A DNA stretch of 14,658 nt from SLAN01 sp964565375 (GTDB taxonomy: Bacteria; Spirochaetota; Spirochaetia; DSM-27196; SKKC01). The notes below the pieces were generated by a model. The model was not told the origin of the DNA and made no database searches. It saw only the letters and a list, made by a program, of their open reading frames with translations. The translations under genes and the position numbers were made by a program. Within the stretch, counting starts at the first letter, position 1, and each line of letters begins with the position of its first letter. Of the stretch, positions 1 to 6,437 are shown piece after piece. The DNA is taken from NCBI GenBank assembly GCA_964565375.1, contig CAZMEV010000081.1:1-14658 (forward strand), in the 5' to 3' direction.

Positions 1-1
1 G

Positions 2-673
2 GGTGCAGATGGCCTTCCGGGACCCGCTACCGGCTTCCGAGCCGGGTCCGATGGTTTCCCGGCCATCGCTACCGGCTTCCGAGCCGGGTCCGATGGTCAC
101 CGGGCCATCGCTAACGGCTTTCGAGCCGGAGGGGGTGCAGGCGCCTCGGTTATCCGCCAGCAGCTTGAAGGCGAGGGATATCGCTCGGCTGGGTCGTTTA
201 TGATTCATACCCGGCTCGAGTACGGTGGACGGTTCCGGTATGTCGGCCGCTTTTCCTACGGGATTCCTTTTCATTTCAGCCTGAATGGGGAAAGACAGCC
301 GATCGATCAGGCGAGTGGGGCGTCCGCGTCTGCCGACACTTTCCAGGGTGCGGCTGTGGTCTTTTCCACCGGTGGTGCGGGGCCGGAGGAGCGGGTGCCG
401 TTTGCCTTTATTCCGGCGATCGGCGGCGGCGCCAACCTGACCCACGTCAGAATTCAGGATCAGGCCCAGGGTCCGGCTCCTGTGACCGCAGCCGGGCCGG
501 CTGCTGAGGCGACTACCCGGGTTCTTTTGGGCGACCGGGTGGAATTAGGTATATCCCTGGGAGCCATGCTGGGATTGCTGACTGTGGATATGGCTGAGAA
601 CAGCTATGGGCCGAGCGGGGTTAGTTCGGTATTGACTGGTCACCTATCGCCGGAGCTCATCTTTTCGTTCTGA
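2..673 (+). CDS. Outer-membrane beta-barrel protein, C-terminal part (5' end outside window)
   Basis: One reading frame is open from base 2 to the TGA at 671-673, giving 223 visible residues. The real start lies upstream, and the ATG at 200 is internal to this frame (GSF-M-IHT). The visible N-terminal part holds a 14-residue Gly-rich tandem repeat (GFRAGSDG..AIA type). It is followed by alternating hydrophobic/polar strands rich in Tyr, Phe and Gly (for example RFRYVGRFSYG), loops rich in Ala, Gly, Ser and Pro, and a final strand ending ELIFSF. A terminal Phe preceded by alternating hydrophobic residues is the usual C-terminal signal of proteins inserted by the BAM machinery, so an outer-membrane barrel is likely. 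No specific family or substrate is recognisable. It is separated from mcsA by 180 bp and is probably an independent unit. Confidence 0.6.
   Translation, partial: GADGLPGPATGFRAGSDGFPAIATGFRAGSDGHRAIANGFRAGGGAGASVIRQQLEGEGYRSAGSFMIHTRLEYGGRFRYVGRFSYGIPFHFSLNGERQPIDQASGASASADTFQGAAVVFSTGGAGPEERVPFAFIPAIGGGANLTHVRIQDQAQGPAPVTAAGPAAEATTRVLLGDRVELGISLGAMLGLLTVDMAENSYGPSGVSSVLTGHLSPELIFSF
25..126 (+). repeat. 42-bp in-frame tandem repeat in the barrel protein gene
   Basis: Units begin CGCTACCGGCTTCCGAGCCG at 25 and 67, and a diverged, partial third unit begins at 109 (CGCTAACGGCTTTCGAGCCG). The period is exactly 42 bp, or 14 codons, so the frame is kept. The array probably extends upstream of the window, since base 2 onward already encodes similar Gly-rich sequence. 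Confidence 0.8.
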
Positions 674-719
674 TGAAATGCGGTCTGATGAAACGCGTTA
701 CAATGAAGCGCGGTCTGAT
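673..719. repeat. 15-bp degenerate tandem repeat directly after the barrel gene
   Basis: Three consecutive 15-bp units start at 673 (ATGAAATGCGGTCTG), 688 (ATGAAACGCGTTACA) and 703 (ATGAAGCGCGGTCTG), followed by AT. Units 1 and 3 match at 13 of 15 positions and unit 2 is more diverged. The array begins on the last base of the stop codon. Its function is unknown. Nothing suggests translation. Confidence 0.6.
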
Positions 720-725
720 TGGGTA

Positions 726-757
726 AATACTCACGTGTATTGGCGAATACCCACGTG
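726..757. promoter_or_regulatory. Direct repeat AATACYCACGTG, possible operator upstream of mcsA
   Basis: AATACTCACGTG (726-737) and AATACCCACGTG (746-757) are spaced 20 bp start to start, about two helical turns. Each contains the palindrome CACGTG, and the first also forms AATAC-N6-GTATT (726-741). A GATAAT resembling a -10 element lies at 784-789, without a convincing -35. Position and spacing suggest a protein-binding site controlling the mcsA operon, but the motif matches no regulator I know. It is not the CtsR heptad repeat. Confidence 0.35.
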
Positions 758-853
758 CTCGAAAGGCGCCGGTGGCTGCCGGTGATAATTCTGCACCTGT
801 ATCGGACAGGGCGGCTGAAAAAGTATCCTCAATCTGATACACTATATCATGTA

Positions 854-1381
854 ATGACTTGTTCCCATTGTGGCATCCAGGCTGGTGTCATCGAGGTCCG
901 GTATATGGCTGGAGCCTATGAGCGCACGCTGTATCTCTGTGAATCGTGCGCCCGCAGCCAGGGCATTCATGCTGATCACGTTCGCAATCCCCAGGTTTCC
1001 GATCTGTACGCGGCATTGCTGTCTCCCGGGACCGGCATGGAGCTGGATGATCCTGATTTCGATCAGTGTTCGGGGTGTGGAACGAGTTGGGCTCAGCTTC
1101 GCAGGTCGGGGGAGGCGGGATGTGAGCGATGCTACTCGGTGTTTGCCGCCGAAATCTCGCGCATGCTGGCCGTCCAGCCACACGAAACATTCCACCGTGG
1201 AAGTCTGCCTGAGAGTCTTGAGACGTTTCGAACGCTTATTGTCGACCGGGAAAACCTTAAGGAACGGTTGCGGCGAGCGGTCGACCAAGAAGAGTTCGAG
1301 CGAGCTGCGAGGCTGCGGGACGAGCTTTCGCGGATGGATCAATCGGCAATGGACCAGGCAGCCGGCGAAGCTGAACTATGA
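854..1381 (+). CDS. mcsA: McsA-type zinc-binding partner of McsB/ClpC
   Basis: This 175-residue protein has four CxxC pairs (C3/C6, C29/C32, C72/C75, C90/C93), the layout expected for two zinc-binding modules. It ends with a UVR-type helical hairpin at about 130-163 (NLKERL...EEFERAARLRDEL). In Firmicutes, McsA binds and activates the arginine kinase McsB and helps target substrates to ClpC, and the UVR helix is the interaction element. The ATG at 854 gives the characteristic family start (MTCSHCG). An upstream in-frame ATG at 719 would add 45 unrelated residues across the operator-like repeat and was rejected. There is no clear Shine-Dalgarno sequence, but a TGATA-N5-TATCA dyad (835-849) sits just before the start. 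The stop overlaps the mcsB ATG (ATGA), which indicates translational coupling. The family call is firm; the exact role depends on whether McsB is active. Confidence 0.85.
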   Translation: MTCSHCGIQAGVIEVRYMAGAYERTLYLCESCARSQGIHADHVRNPQVSDLYAALLSPGTGMELDDPDFDQCSGCGTSWAQLRRSGEAGCERCYSVFAAEISRMLAVQPHETFHRGSLPESLETFRTLIVDRENLKERLRRAVDQEEFERAARLRDELSRMDQSAMDQAAGEAEL

Positions 1382-2472
1382 GCAGCAGTGAAAGAATCGA
1401 CCTCACGGCCCGGTTTGAGGGCGATAAGGGCTGGTTCAGCCACCCCGGCGATGATGCCGATGTTGTAATCTCATCACGTGTCAGAATAGCGAGAAACCTT
1501 TCCGCCTTCGCGTTTCCAGCCGCAATGAGCGATGAACAACAGGCCGAGTTCGAGGGTACGATTGTTCCTGTTCTCTCATCGGTATGTAATTCGCGTGAAC
1601 ACCGGATTGTTGAACTTGATTCGGCTGATCCTGATGAGCAGGGCAGACTGCGGGAACGTAACCTGATCTCCAGCGGGGAGGGGGATGCCCGCCCGCATCT
1701 TGCGATTGTGCGACACGACGAAATGCTTTCGGTCGTGATAAACTCAAGAGATCATGTGCGAATCGCTTCCGTTCGCAGCGGCCGTGCGCTTCGCGATGCC
1801 TGGCAAAGCGTGAGTAAGTGTGAGAAGGCGTTCGCCGAGCATGTGCGCTTTGCGGCCAATATGGAGTTCGGGTATCTGACTCGGGAGGTGGAGAACTGCG
1901 GCACCGGCCTGAGGACAAGTGTTTTGCTCCATCTTCCGGGCCTTGTTGCAATGCAGGGACTCAGTAGTGCTCTTGAGGGGCTGCTGGGAGAGCGTTTCCG
2001 GCTGAAGGCTTTCTCGCCGCTTCAGGACGACGGGGTTTCGGAAGCATACCCGTTCAGTCACGTGTACCAGCTCTCGGACCGTTATTCGCTGGGACGAAGT
2101 GAGAACGATCAGCTTGGCGAGCTTGAAGATACGGTTGCCGAATTAGTAGGTTTAGAACGCAAGGCGCGGGAGGGAATGCTCGAACGTTACAGGGAAGTCG
2201 TCGGCGAAGCAGTCGATCGTGCGATCGAGACGCTTACTACGGCTGAAGAGCTCTCAGCCGGGCATGCAATTTCACAGCTTTTAGCCCTGCGATTTGCTGT
2301 TTCATGCGGGCATGTTTCTTCACTGGATCATGCTGCGGTAACCTCATTATTGTTCATGGTGCAGAAATGCCATATATTATCGATAGGGGAAATGCATGGT
2401 GACAGGGTAGATGTTGTGAGGGCGAATCTGGTTCGACAGGTTCTATGCAAAGAATTGAAGCAGCGCGGATGA
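1378..2472 (+). CDS. mcsB: McsB-family guanido kinase homologue with degenerate active site (probable pseudokinase)
   Basis: The protein has 364 residues, the normal McsB length, and is collinear with McsB throughout. Canonical McsB uses ATP to phosphorylate arginines on proteins, marking them for ClpC. Here the N-terminal phosphate-binding SSRVRIARN (32-40), DHVR (125-128), GTGLR (175-179) and YQLSDR..LGRSE (230-242) are retained. The catalytic motifs are not. NEEDH reads NSRDH (122-126), so both acidic residues are lost. The CPTN Cys position is Glu170 (GYLTREVEN), with a Cys only at 174. RG(I/L)YGEGSEA is replaced by KAFSPLQDDGVSEA (210-223). The C-terminal RDxxRA phospho-arginine motif reads VDVVRA (344-349). 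No frameshift or stop is present, so the gene appears maintained. Likely roles are a scaffold or adaptor between McsA and ClpC. Comparison is by eye against B. subtilis McsB from memory. Confidence 0.82.
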   Translation: MSSSERIDLTARFEGDKGWFSHPGDDADVVISSRVRIARNLSAFAFPAAMSDEQQAEFEGTIVPVLSSVCNSREHRIVELDSADPDEQGRLRERNLISSGEGDARPHLAIVRHDEMLSVVINSRDHVRIASVRSGRALRDAWQSVSKCEKAFAEHVRFAANMEFGYLTREVENCGTGLRTSVLLHLPGLVAMQGLSSALEGLLGERFRLKAFSPLQDDGVSEAYPFSHVYQLSDRYSLGRSENDQLGELEDTVAELVGLERKAREGMLERYREVVGEAVDRAIETLTTAEELSAGHAISQLLALRFAVSCGHVSSLDHAAVTSLLFMVQKCHILSIGEMHGDRVDVVRANLVRQVLCKELKQRG

Positions 2473-2508
2473 CGGTAATCGGGAATCCGCTGGGAGGACA
2501 CGCACCCT

Positions 2509-5088
2509 ATGTTTAAGGGACTCACACAGAGAGCACAGAAAGTGCTTACCATACTCGCTCAGGATGAGGCCAAGCGCTTCCACTCGGATCAGCTTCTGCC
2601 GGAGCACATTGTGCTCGCCCTCTTGAAGGAGGGAGGCGGGCTCGGTTTCCAGGCCCTGCAGAAGTGCATGATCGACCCTGCAAAGATGCAGATCGAACTG
2701 GAAAAATCCATTCCTCGCAAGAAGAGTGGCTTTATCCTCGGTGACGTACCGCCATCCCCCCGCGGGAAAAAAGTCCTGGAGGATTCGGCGGAGGAAGCAC
2801 GTCTTCTCGGCCATGAGTATATCGGGACCGAACATCTGTTGCTCGCCTGCAGTCGTGAGCAGGACGGAGAAACGGCCAAAATTCTCGAAAGCTATAACGT
2901 AAATATCGATATGTTGCGCGAGATTGTCGCTGAACTGTCGGGAACGTCGCCGTCAGGCGGCGGTGCGACCGGCACGGCACCACGCGCATCAGGCGGACAG
3001 AAACGCAAAGGGTCATCTTCCTCTTCCTCGGCAAGCCAGAAGAAGACTACGCCGACGCTCGACGAGTTCGCGCGCGACCTTACGAGTTATGCGGTAGAGG
3101 GAAAACTCGATCCGGTAGTCGGACGTTCAAGGGAGATCGAGCGGGTCGTTCAGATTCTCGCGCGACGCTCGAAGAATAACCCCGTTCTTATTGGTGAGCC
3201 GGGTGTCGGTAAAACCGCTATTGTCGAAGGTCTCGCCCAGCGGATTACCGACTCGGACGGCCCCGAAGTCCTCATGTCCAAGCGTGTTCTTACACTCGAT
3301 CTCGCTTCGCTGATAGCCGGTACGAAGTACCGTGGTGAGTTTGAAGAGCGTCTGAAGCGCGTCATGAAGGAAATAACGACCGCCGGGAACGTCATTCTTT
3401 TTATCGACGAGCTTCATACGATTATCGGAGCGGGCGGTGCCGAAGGAGCTATCGATGCATCGAACATGCTCAAACCGGCGTTATCCCGGGGCGAGATTCA
3501 GTGCATCGGTGCCACCACGCTTAATGAGTACAAGAAGTACATAGAAAAGGATGCGGCGCTCGAACGCCGGTTCCAGACGATTTTCGTCGATGAGCCTTCA
3601 GTCGAAGATACCATTCAGATTCTCCAGGGCATCAAAGGCAAGTATGAGGATCATCACAACGTAAGCTATACGCCTGGCTCCCTGGAAATCAGCGCAATGC
3701 TTAGCAGGCGGTACGTAACCGACCGCTACCTCCCGGATAAGGCCATCGACCTTATGGACGAAGCGGGAAGCCGCAAGCGGATCCATAACAGCGTGCGGCC
3801 GACCGAACTGGCCGATCTTGAGAAAGAAATCGACCGGCTCACGCAGGAGAAGCTCAATCTGGTCAACAGCCAGAATTACGAGCGGGCTGCCGCCGTACGC
3901 GATCAGGTACGGGAGCTGAAAGAGCGTGTTGAGAAAATGCGCAGTGAGTGGAAGGTTACGCTGAAGACCGAGCAGAACGTGGTCGACAGCGAGGATATAC
4001 AATACGTCATTTCCGATATGACCGGTATTCCACTGCAGCGCATCGCCCAGAGCGAGCAGGAGAAGCTGCTGCATGTCGAAGATGAGCTTCATAAGCGCGT
4101 AGTCGGACAGGACGACGCGATCAATGTTATCTCGAGTGCAATACGCCGCTCGCGGACGGGCCTGTCGAATCCGGATCGGCCAATGGGGAGTTTCGTATTT
4201 CTCGGACCGACCGGCGTCGGTAAAACGCTGCTTGCGAAAACACTTGCCGAGTTCATGTTCGGAAGTTCGGACGCGCTCGTGCGAATTGACATGAGCGACT
4301 ACATGGAGAAGCACAACGTATCACGGCTTGTCGGAGCACCTCCCGGCTATGTCGGGTACGAGGAAGGCGGTGTTCTCACCGAGCGAATCCGGCGGAAGCC
4401 GTACAGCGTTATCCTGCTGGACGAGATCGAGAAGGCGCACCCGGATGTATTCAACATTCTTCTTCAGGTGCTTGAAGAAGGTGAACTGCAGGATAACCTC
4501 GGGCATAAGGTCAGTTTCCGCAACACGATCATGATCATGACAAGCAACGCCGGGGCGCGTGAAATCACGCGAGACGGAACTGTCGGCTTTCAGAGCTCGG
4601 AGGAGGAAGTGTTCGAGTATCGCGAGATCAGAGCCTCGGCCATGAACGAACTCAAGAAGTTCTTCCGGCCTGAGTTCATTAACCGCGTTGACGAGACGGT
4701 GGTCTTCCACAGCCTTAATCGGGATCAGGTACGGAAGATACTCGATATTGAACTCGCAGATGTGCAGCAGCGCCTTGTCGAGAAGGACATAGTTCTCGAA
4801 GTGAAGAAGAGCGCGAAGGACCACATTATCGATACCGGATACGAGATCAGGTACGGTGCGCGGCCTCTGCGGCGAACCATTCAGCGGGAAATCGAAGATC
4901 CGCTCTCAATGGAAATGCTCAAGGGCCGGTTCAACCCGGGCGATCACGTCATCGTGCACATGCGCTCCGGGAAGATCGCCTTCAAACAGGGGCCGAAGAA
5001 GAAGAAACCAACCGAAGAGCGCGAGCTGGCCACCAGCGGTGCATCTTCCGGTTCCGGCTCGTCTTCAGGCGATCCGCAGTCGAACTGA
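2509..5088 (+). CDS. clpC: ClpC-type AAA+ protein unfoldase (ATP-dependent Clp protease ATPase subunit)
   Basis: This 859-residue HSP100 protein unfolds substrates and feeds them to ClpP in the cytoplasm. In order it has two Clp-N repeats (about 1-145), a Ser/Gly/Lys-rich linker (145-181), and AAA1 with Walker A GEPGVGKT (229-236), Walker B ILFIDE (296-301) and LERR (351-354). A short middle domain follows with a UVR-like coiled coil (434-480), which separates ClpC from ClpA and from the long ClpB middle domain. AAA2 has Walker A GPTGVGKT (566-573), Walker B ILLDE (635-639), a VGF tripeptide (692-694) in the ClpP-docking loop position, and sensor-2 GARPLRR (783-789). The tail is Lys- then Ser/Gly-rich. 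Glu32 and Glu108 sit where B. subtilis ClpC binds phospho-arginine. A GGAGG ribosome site at 2493-2497 sets the ATG. It lies 36 bp after mcsB, as the last gene of the operon. Confidence 0.95.
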   Translation: MFKGLTQRAQKVLTILAQDEAKRFHSDQLLPEHIVLALLKEGGGLGFQALQKCMIDPAKMQIELEKSIPRKKSGFILGDVPPSPRGKKVLEDSAEEARLLGHEYIGTEHLLLACSREQDGETAKILESYNVNIDMLREIVAELSGTSPSGGGATGTAPRASGGQKRKGSSSSSSASQKKTTPTLDEFARDLTSYAVEGKLDPVVGRSREIERVVQILARRSKNNPVLIGEPGVGKTAIVEGLAQRITDSDGPEVLMSKRVLTLDLASLIAGTKYRGEFEERLKRVMKEITTAGNVILFIDELHTIIGAGGAEGAIDASNMLKPALSRGEIQCIGATTLNEYKKYIEKDAALERRFQTIFVDEPSVEDTIQILQGIKGKYEDHHNVSYTPGSLEISAMLSRRYVTDRYLPDKAIDLMDEAGSRKRIHNSVRPTELADLEKEIDRLTQEKLNLVNSQNYERAAAVRDQVRELKERVEKMRSEWKVTLKTEQNVVDSEDIQYVISDMTGIPLQRIAQSEQEKLLHVEDELHKRVVGQDDAINVISSAIRRSRTGLSNPDRPMGSFVFLGPTGVGKTLLAKTLAEFMFGSSDALVRIDMSDYMEKHNVSRLVGAPPGYVGYEEGGVLTERIRRKPYSVILLDEIEKAHPDVFNILLQVLEEGELQDNLGHKVSFRNTIMIMTSNAGAREITRDGTVGFQSSEEEVFEYREIRASAMNELKKFFRPEFINRVDETVVFHSLNRDQVRKILDIELADVQQRLVEKDIVLEVKKSAKDHIIDTGYEIRYGARPLRRTIQREIEDPLSMEMLKGRFNPGDHVIVHMRSGKIAFKQGPKKKKPTEERELATSGASSGSGSSSGDPQSN

Positions 5089-5109
5089 CATCCTTATCCA
5101 TGCATACAC

Positions 5110-5138
5110 AAATGCCCGGCTCTCACAGCCGGGCATTT
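5110..5138 (+). terminator. Hairpin terminator after clpC
   Basis: A perfect 12-bp stem (AAATGCCCGGCT / AGCCGGGCATTT) closes a 5-nt loop (CTCAC), 21 bp after the clpC stop. The A's on the left arm pair with T's on the right, so it could act in both directions. The trailing T run is short and interrupted (TTTCTATT). Confidence 0.8.
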
Positions 5139-5248
5139 CTATTCCGCTCTGCCGGGGGACCATCAACCTCCAATCCCATACCTCTTACTCCTCCGACATT
5201 ACAAACGCAAAATAAGACAAAATATATCGATAGCGCCTTACCGAATCA

Positions 5249-5254
5249 TTGACA
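5249..5254 (+). promoter_or_regulatory. Candidate -35 element (TTGACA) for the flippase/FeoA/FeoB unit
   Basis: A perfect TTGACA lies in a relatively AT-rich spacer preceded by an A/T-rich tract (about 5211-5229). At 17-bp spacing the -10 would be CAAAGT (5272-5277), a poor match, and it abuts the GTTAG/CTAAC dyads. A weak -10 beside an operator would fit a regulated promoter, but the promoter itself is tentative. The rest of the 269-bp gap (5089-5357) shows no gene. Confidence 0.35.
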
Positions 5255-5275
5255 CTGTAAGAGTAAGCATTCAAA

Positions 5276-5308
5276 GTTAGTGCAGACTAACAGTTAGCCC
5301 CGACTAAC
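5276..5308. promoter_or_regulatory. Doubled dyad operator GTTAG-N6-CTAAC
   Basis: GTTAG-N6-CTAAC occurs at 5276-5291 and again at 5293-5308, separated by one A, with a 17-bp period. The inner halves also form CTAAC-A-GTTAG. Two adjacent identical dyads are typical of a site for two repressor dimers. The half-site resembles the TTAG/CTAA core of DtxR/IdeR-type iron-regulator boxes, and the downstream genes include FeoA and FeoB, so iron- or manganese-responsive control is plausible. I found no second copy in this window. Confidence 0.55.
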
Positions 5309-5357
5309 AATGTGAGAAGCTGCTGTCGCCGGCTGACAGAAGCAAAACGGGAGTGTC

Positions 5358-6437
5358 ATGATCGTCAATCTGGAGTCCTTTTCATCGATTACGCGTGTCC
5401 GGGCAGCGGTTCGCCGTGTTGTTCGCGGATACATTCTGCCGTATCGCGGGCTCCTGCTGTTCACCAGCCTGGTGGCGGGCACCGTTGTGCTCCTGCCGTC
5501 GCAGGCAATCGCCGAGGTGCTGTCACTGGCCGTCAGCGTTCCGGCGTATGGACTGGCCACTCTTATGGCGCTGCAGATTCTGTCGTTGACTCTGCTGTCG
5601 GGGCAATGGCTTTTGCTTCTACGCCACGATCTTGGGGTGACGCACGCACGCATCGGCGGTGTTGGGTTTCGCTACGTGGCTGCATCGGCGGTGGAAGCGC
5701 TCACTCCCTCAGCCAAACTTGGTGGGGAGGCCGCACGGCTTTACCTCTTTGCAAAACGCTACGGATGTCGCGCACGCGATCTTGTCCGTCCGGCCGCCCG
5801 TCAGGTAACCGGGCTTCTCGCCGGGTTCGTCGTGTTCGCCCTTGTCGCAGTGGCCTTCTCAATCGGCCTGATCGGCGATTCCTCTGGTACCCTACCGTTC
5901 GGCCCGGCCACTTCACTCAGCACGGTGGCCGCCGGGAACGCCCCGGCTTTGATCGTCGCCGGTACGGCGATCGCCGGTCTCGCGGTATTCGTATTTCTAA
6001 GGTCGATGTTGCGTCGCGGGCTCCTCCGGATGCCCGATCGAACGCTGGTGCGGCTCGCGGTAAGCTCAGGCCTTGTCTGGGCTCTGTATCCGGTGAAAGT
6101 GGCGCTGGCGGCTTTCTTTCTCGGCATTGAAATCGCAGTTCCGGTTGTGATTGTTGCGACATTCGCAGCGTATGCCGTGGGACTTCTGCCGATTACCCCT
6201 GGCGGACTCGGCACGTACGAAGCGACCATGATGGGCGTGTTCAGCGCCGCCGGTGTGGCGCCGGCGAATGCGGCAGCGGTGGCACTGCTTGCGCGGGCGG
6301 TCAGTTACTGGGCGCCGCTTCTGCTGTCGCTCGGCGCAGCAGGCCTTCTGACACTGTCCGCGGAGGGATGCGCTTCAGCGCAGCAAAACCCCATGCTGCA
6401 TAATCAACACGTGCGGTATCAGGAGCAGATGATATGA
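5358..6437 (+). CDS. Flippase-like integral membrane protein (UPF0104 / LPG-synthase TM region family)
   Basis: This 359-residue, strongly hydrophobic protein has roughly seven to eight membrane segments (about 31-50, 62-88, 150-171, 196-214, 232-254, 258-280, 290-312 and 315-334). Two family signatures are clear: EALTPSAKLGGE (113-124) and GLLPITPGGLGTYE (275-288). The family (COG0392) covers the membrane domain of lysyl-phosphatidylglycerol synthases and related proteins thought to move lipids or other amphiphiles. No aminoacyl-transferase domain is attached, so it is not a full MprF. GGGAG (5349-5353) lies only 4 nt from the ATG, which is short. Its stop overlaps the next ATG (ATGA), so it is probably translated with the methyltransferase-FeoA gene. 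A role in moving a small metal-binding molecule or lipid is inferred only from context. Confidence 0.72.
   Translation: MIVNLESFSSITRVRAAVRRVVRGYILPYRGLLLFTSLVAGTVVLLPSQAIAEVLSLAVSVPAYGLATLMALQILSLTLLSGQWLLLLRHDLGVTHARIGGVGFRYVAASAVEALTPSAKLGGEAARLYLFAKRYGCRARDLVRPAARQVTGLLAGFVVFALVAVAFSIGLIGDSSGTLPFGPATSLSTVAAGNAPALIVAGTAIAGLAVFVFLRSMLRRGLLRMPDRTLVRLAVSSGLVWALYPVKVALAAFFLGIEIAVPVVIVATFAAYAVGLLPITPGGLGTYEATMMGVFSAAGVAPANAAAVALLARAVSYWAPLLLSLGAAGLLTLSAEGCASAQQNPMLHNQHVRYQEQMI

Noticed and set aside
3..203. Separate small open frame at the window start with a PASEPGPMV repeat
   Set aside because: It is an out-of-frame reading of the same 42-bp repeat. The frame starting at base 2 runs uninterrupted into the barrel protein, so no frameshift or second gene is needed.
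719..853. N-terminal extension of mcsA from the ATG at 719
   Set aside because: The added 45 residues resemble no McsA and cross the operator-like direct repeats. The family's zinc motif begins right after the ATG at 854.
674..853. CtsR or CIRCE heat-shock operator upstream of mcsA
   Set aside because: Neither the CtsR GGTCAAA heptad repeat nor the TTAGCACTC-N9-GAGTGCTAA element is present.
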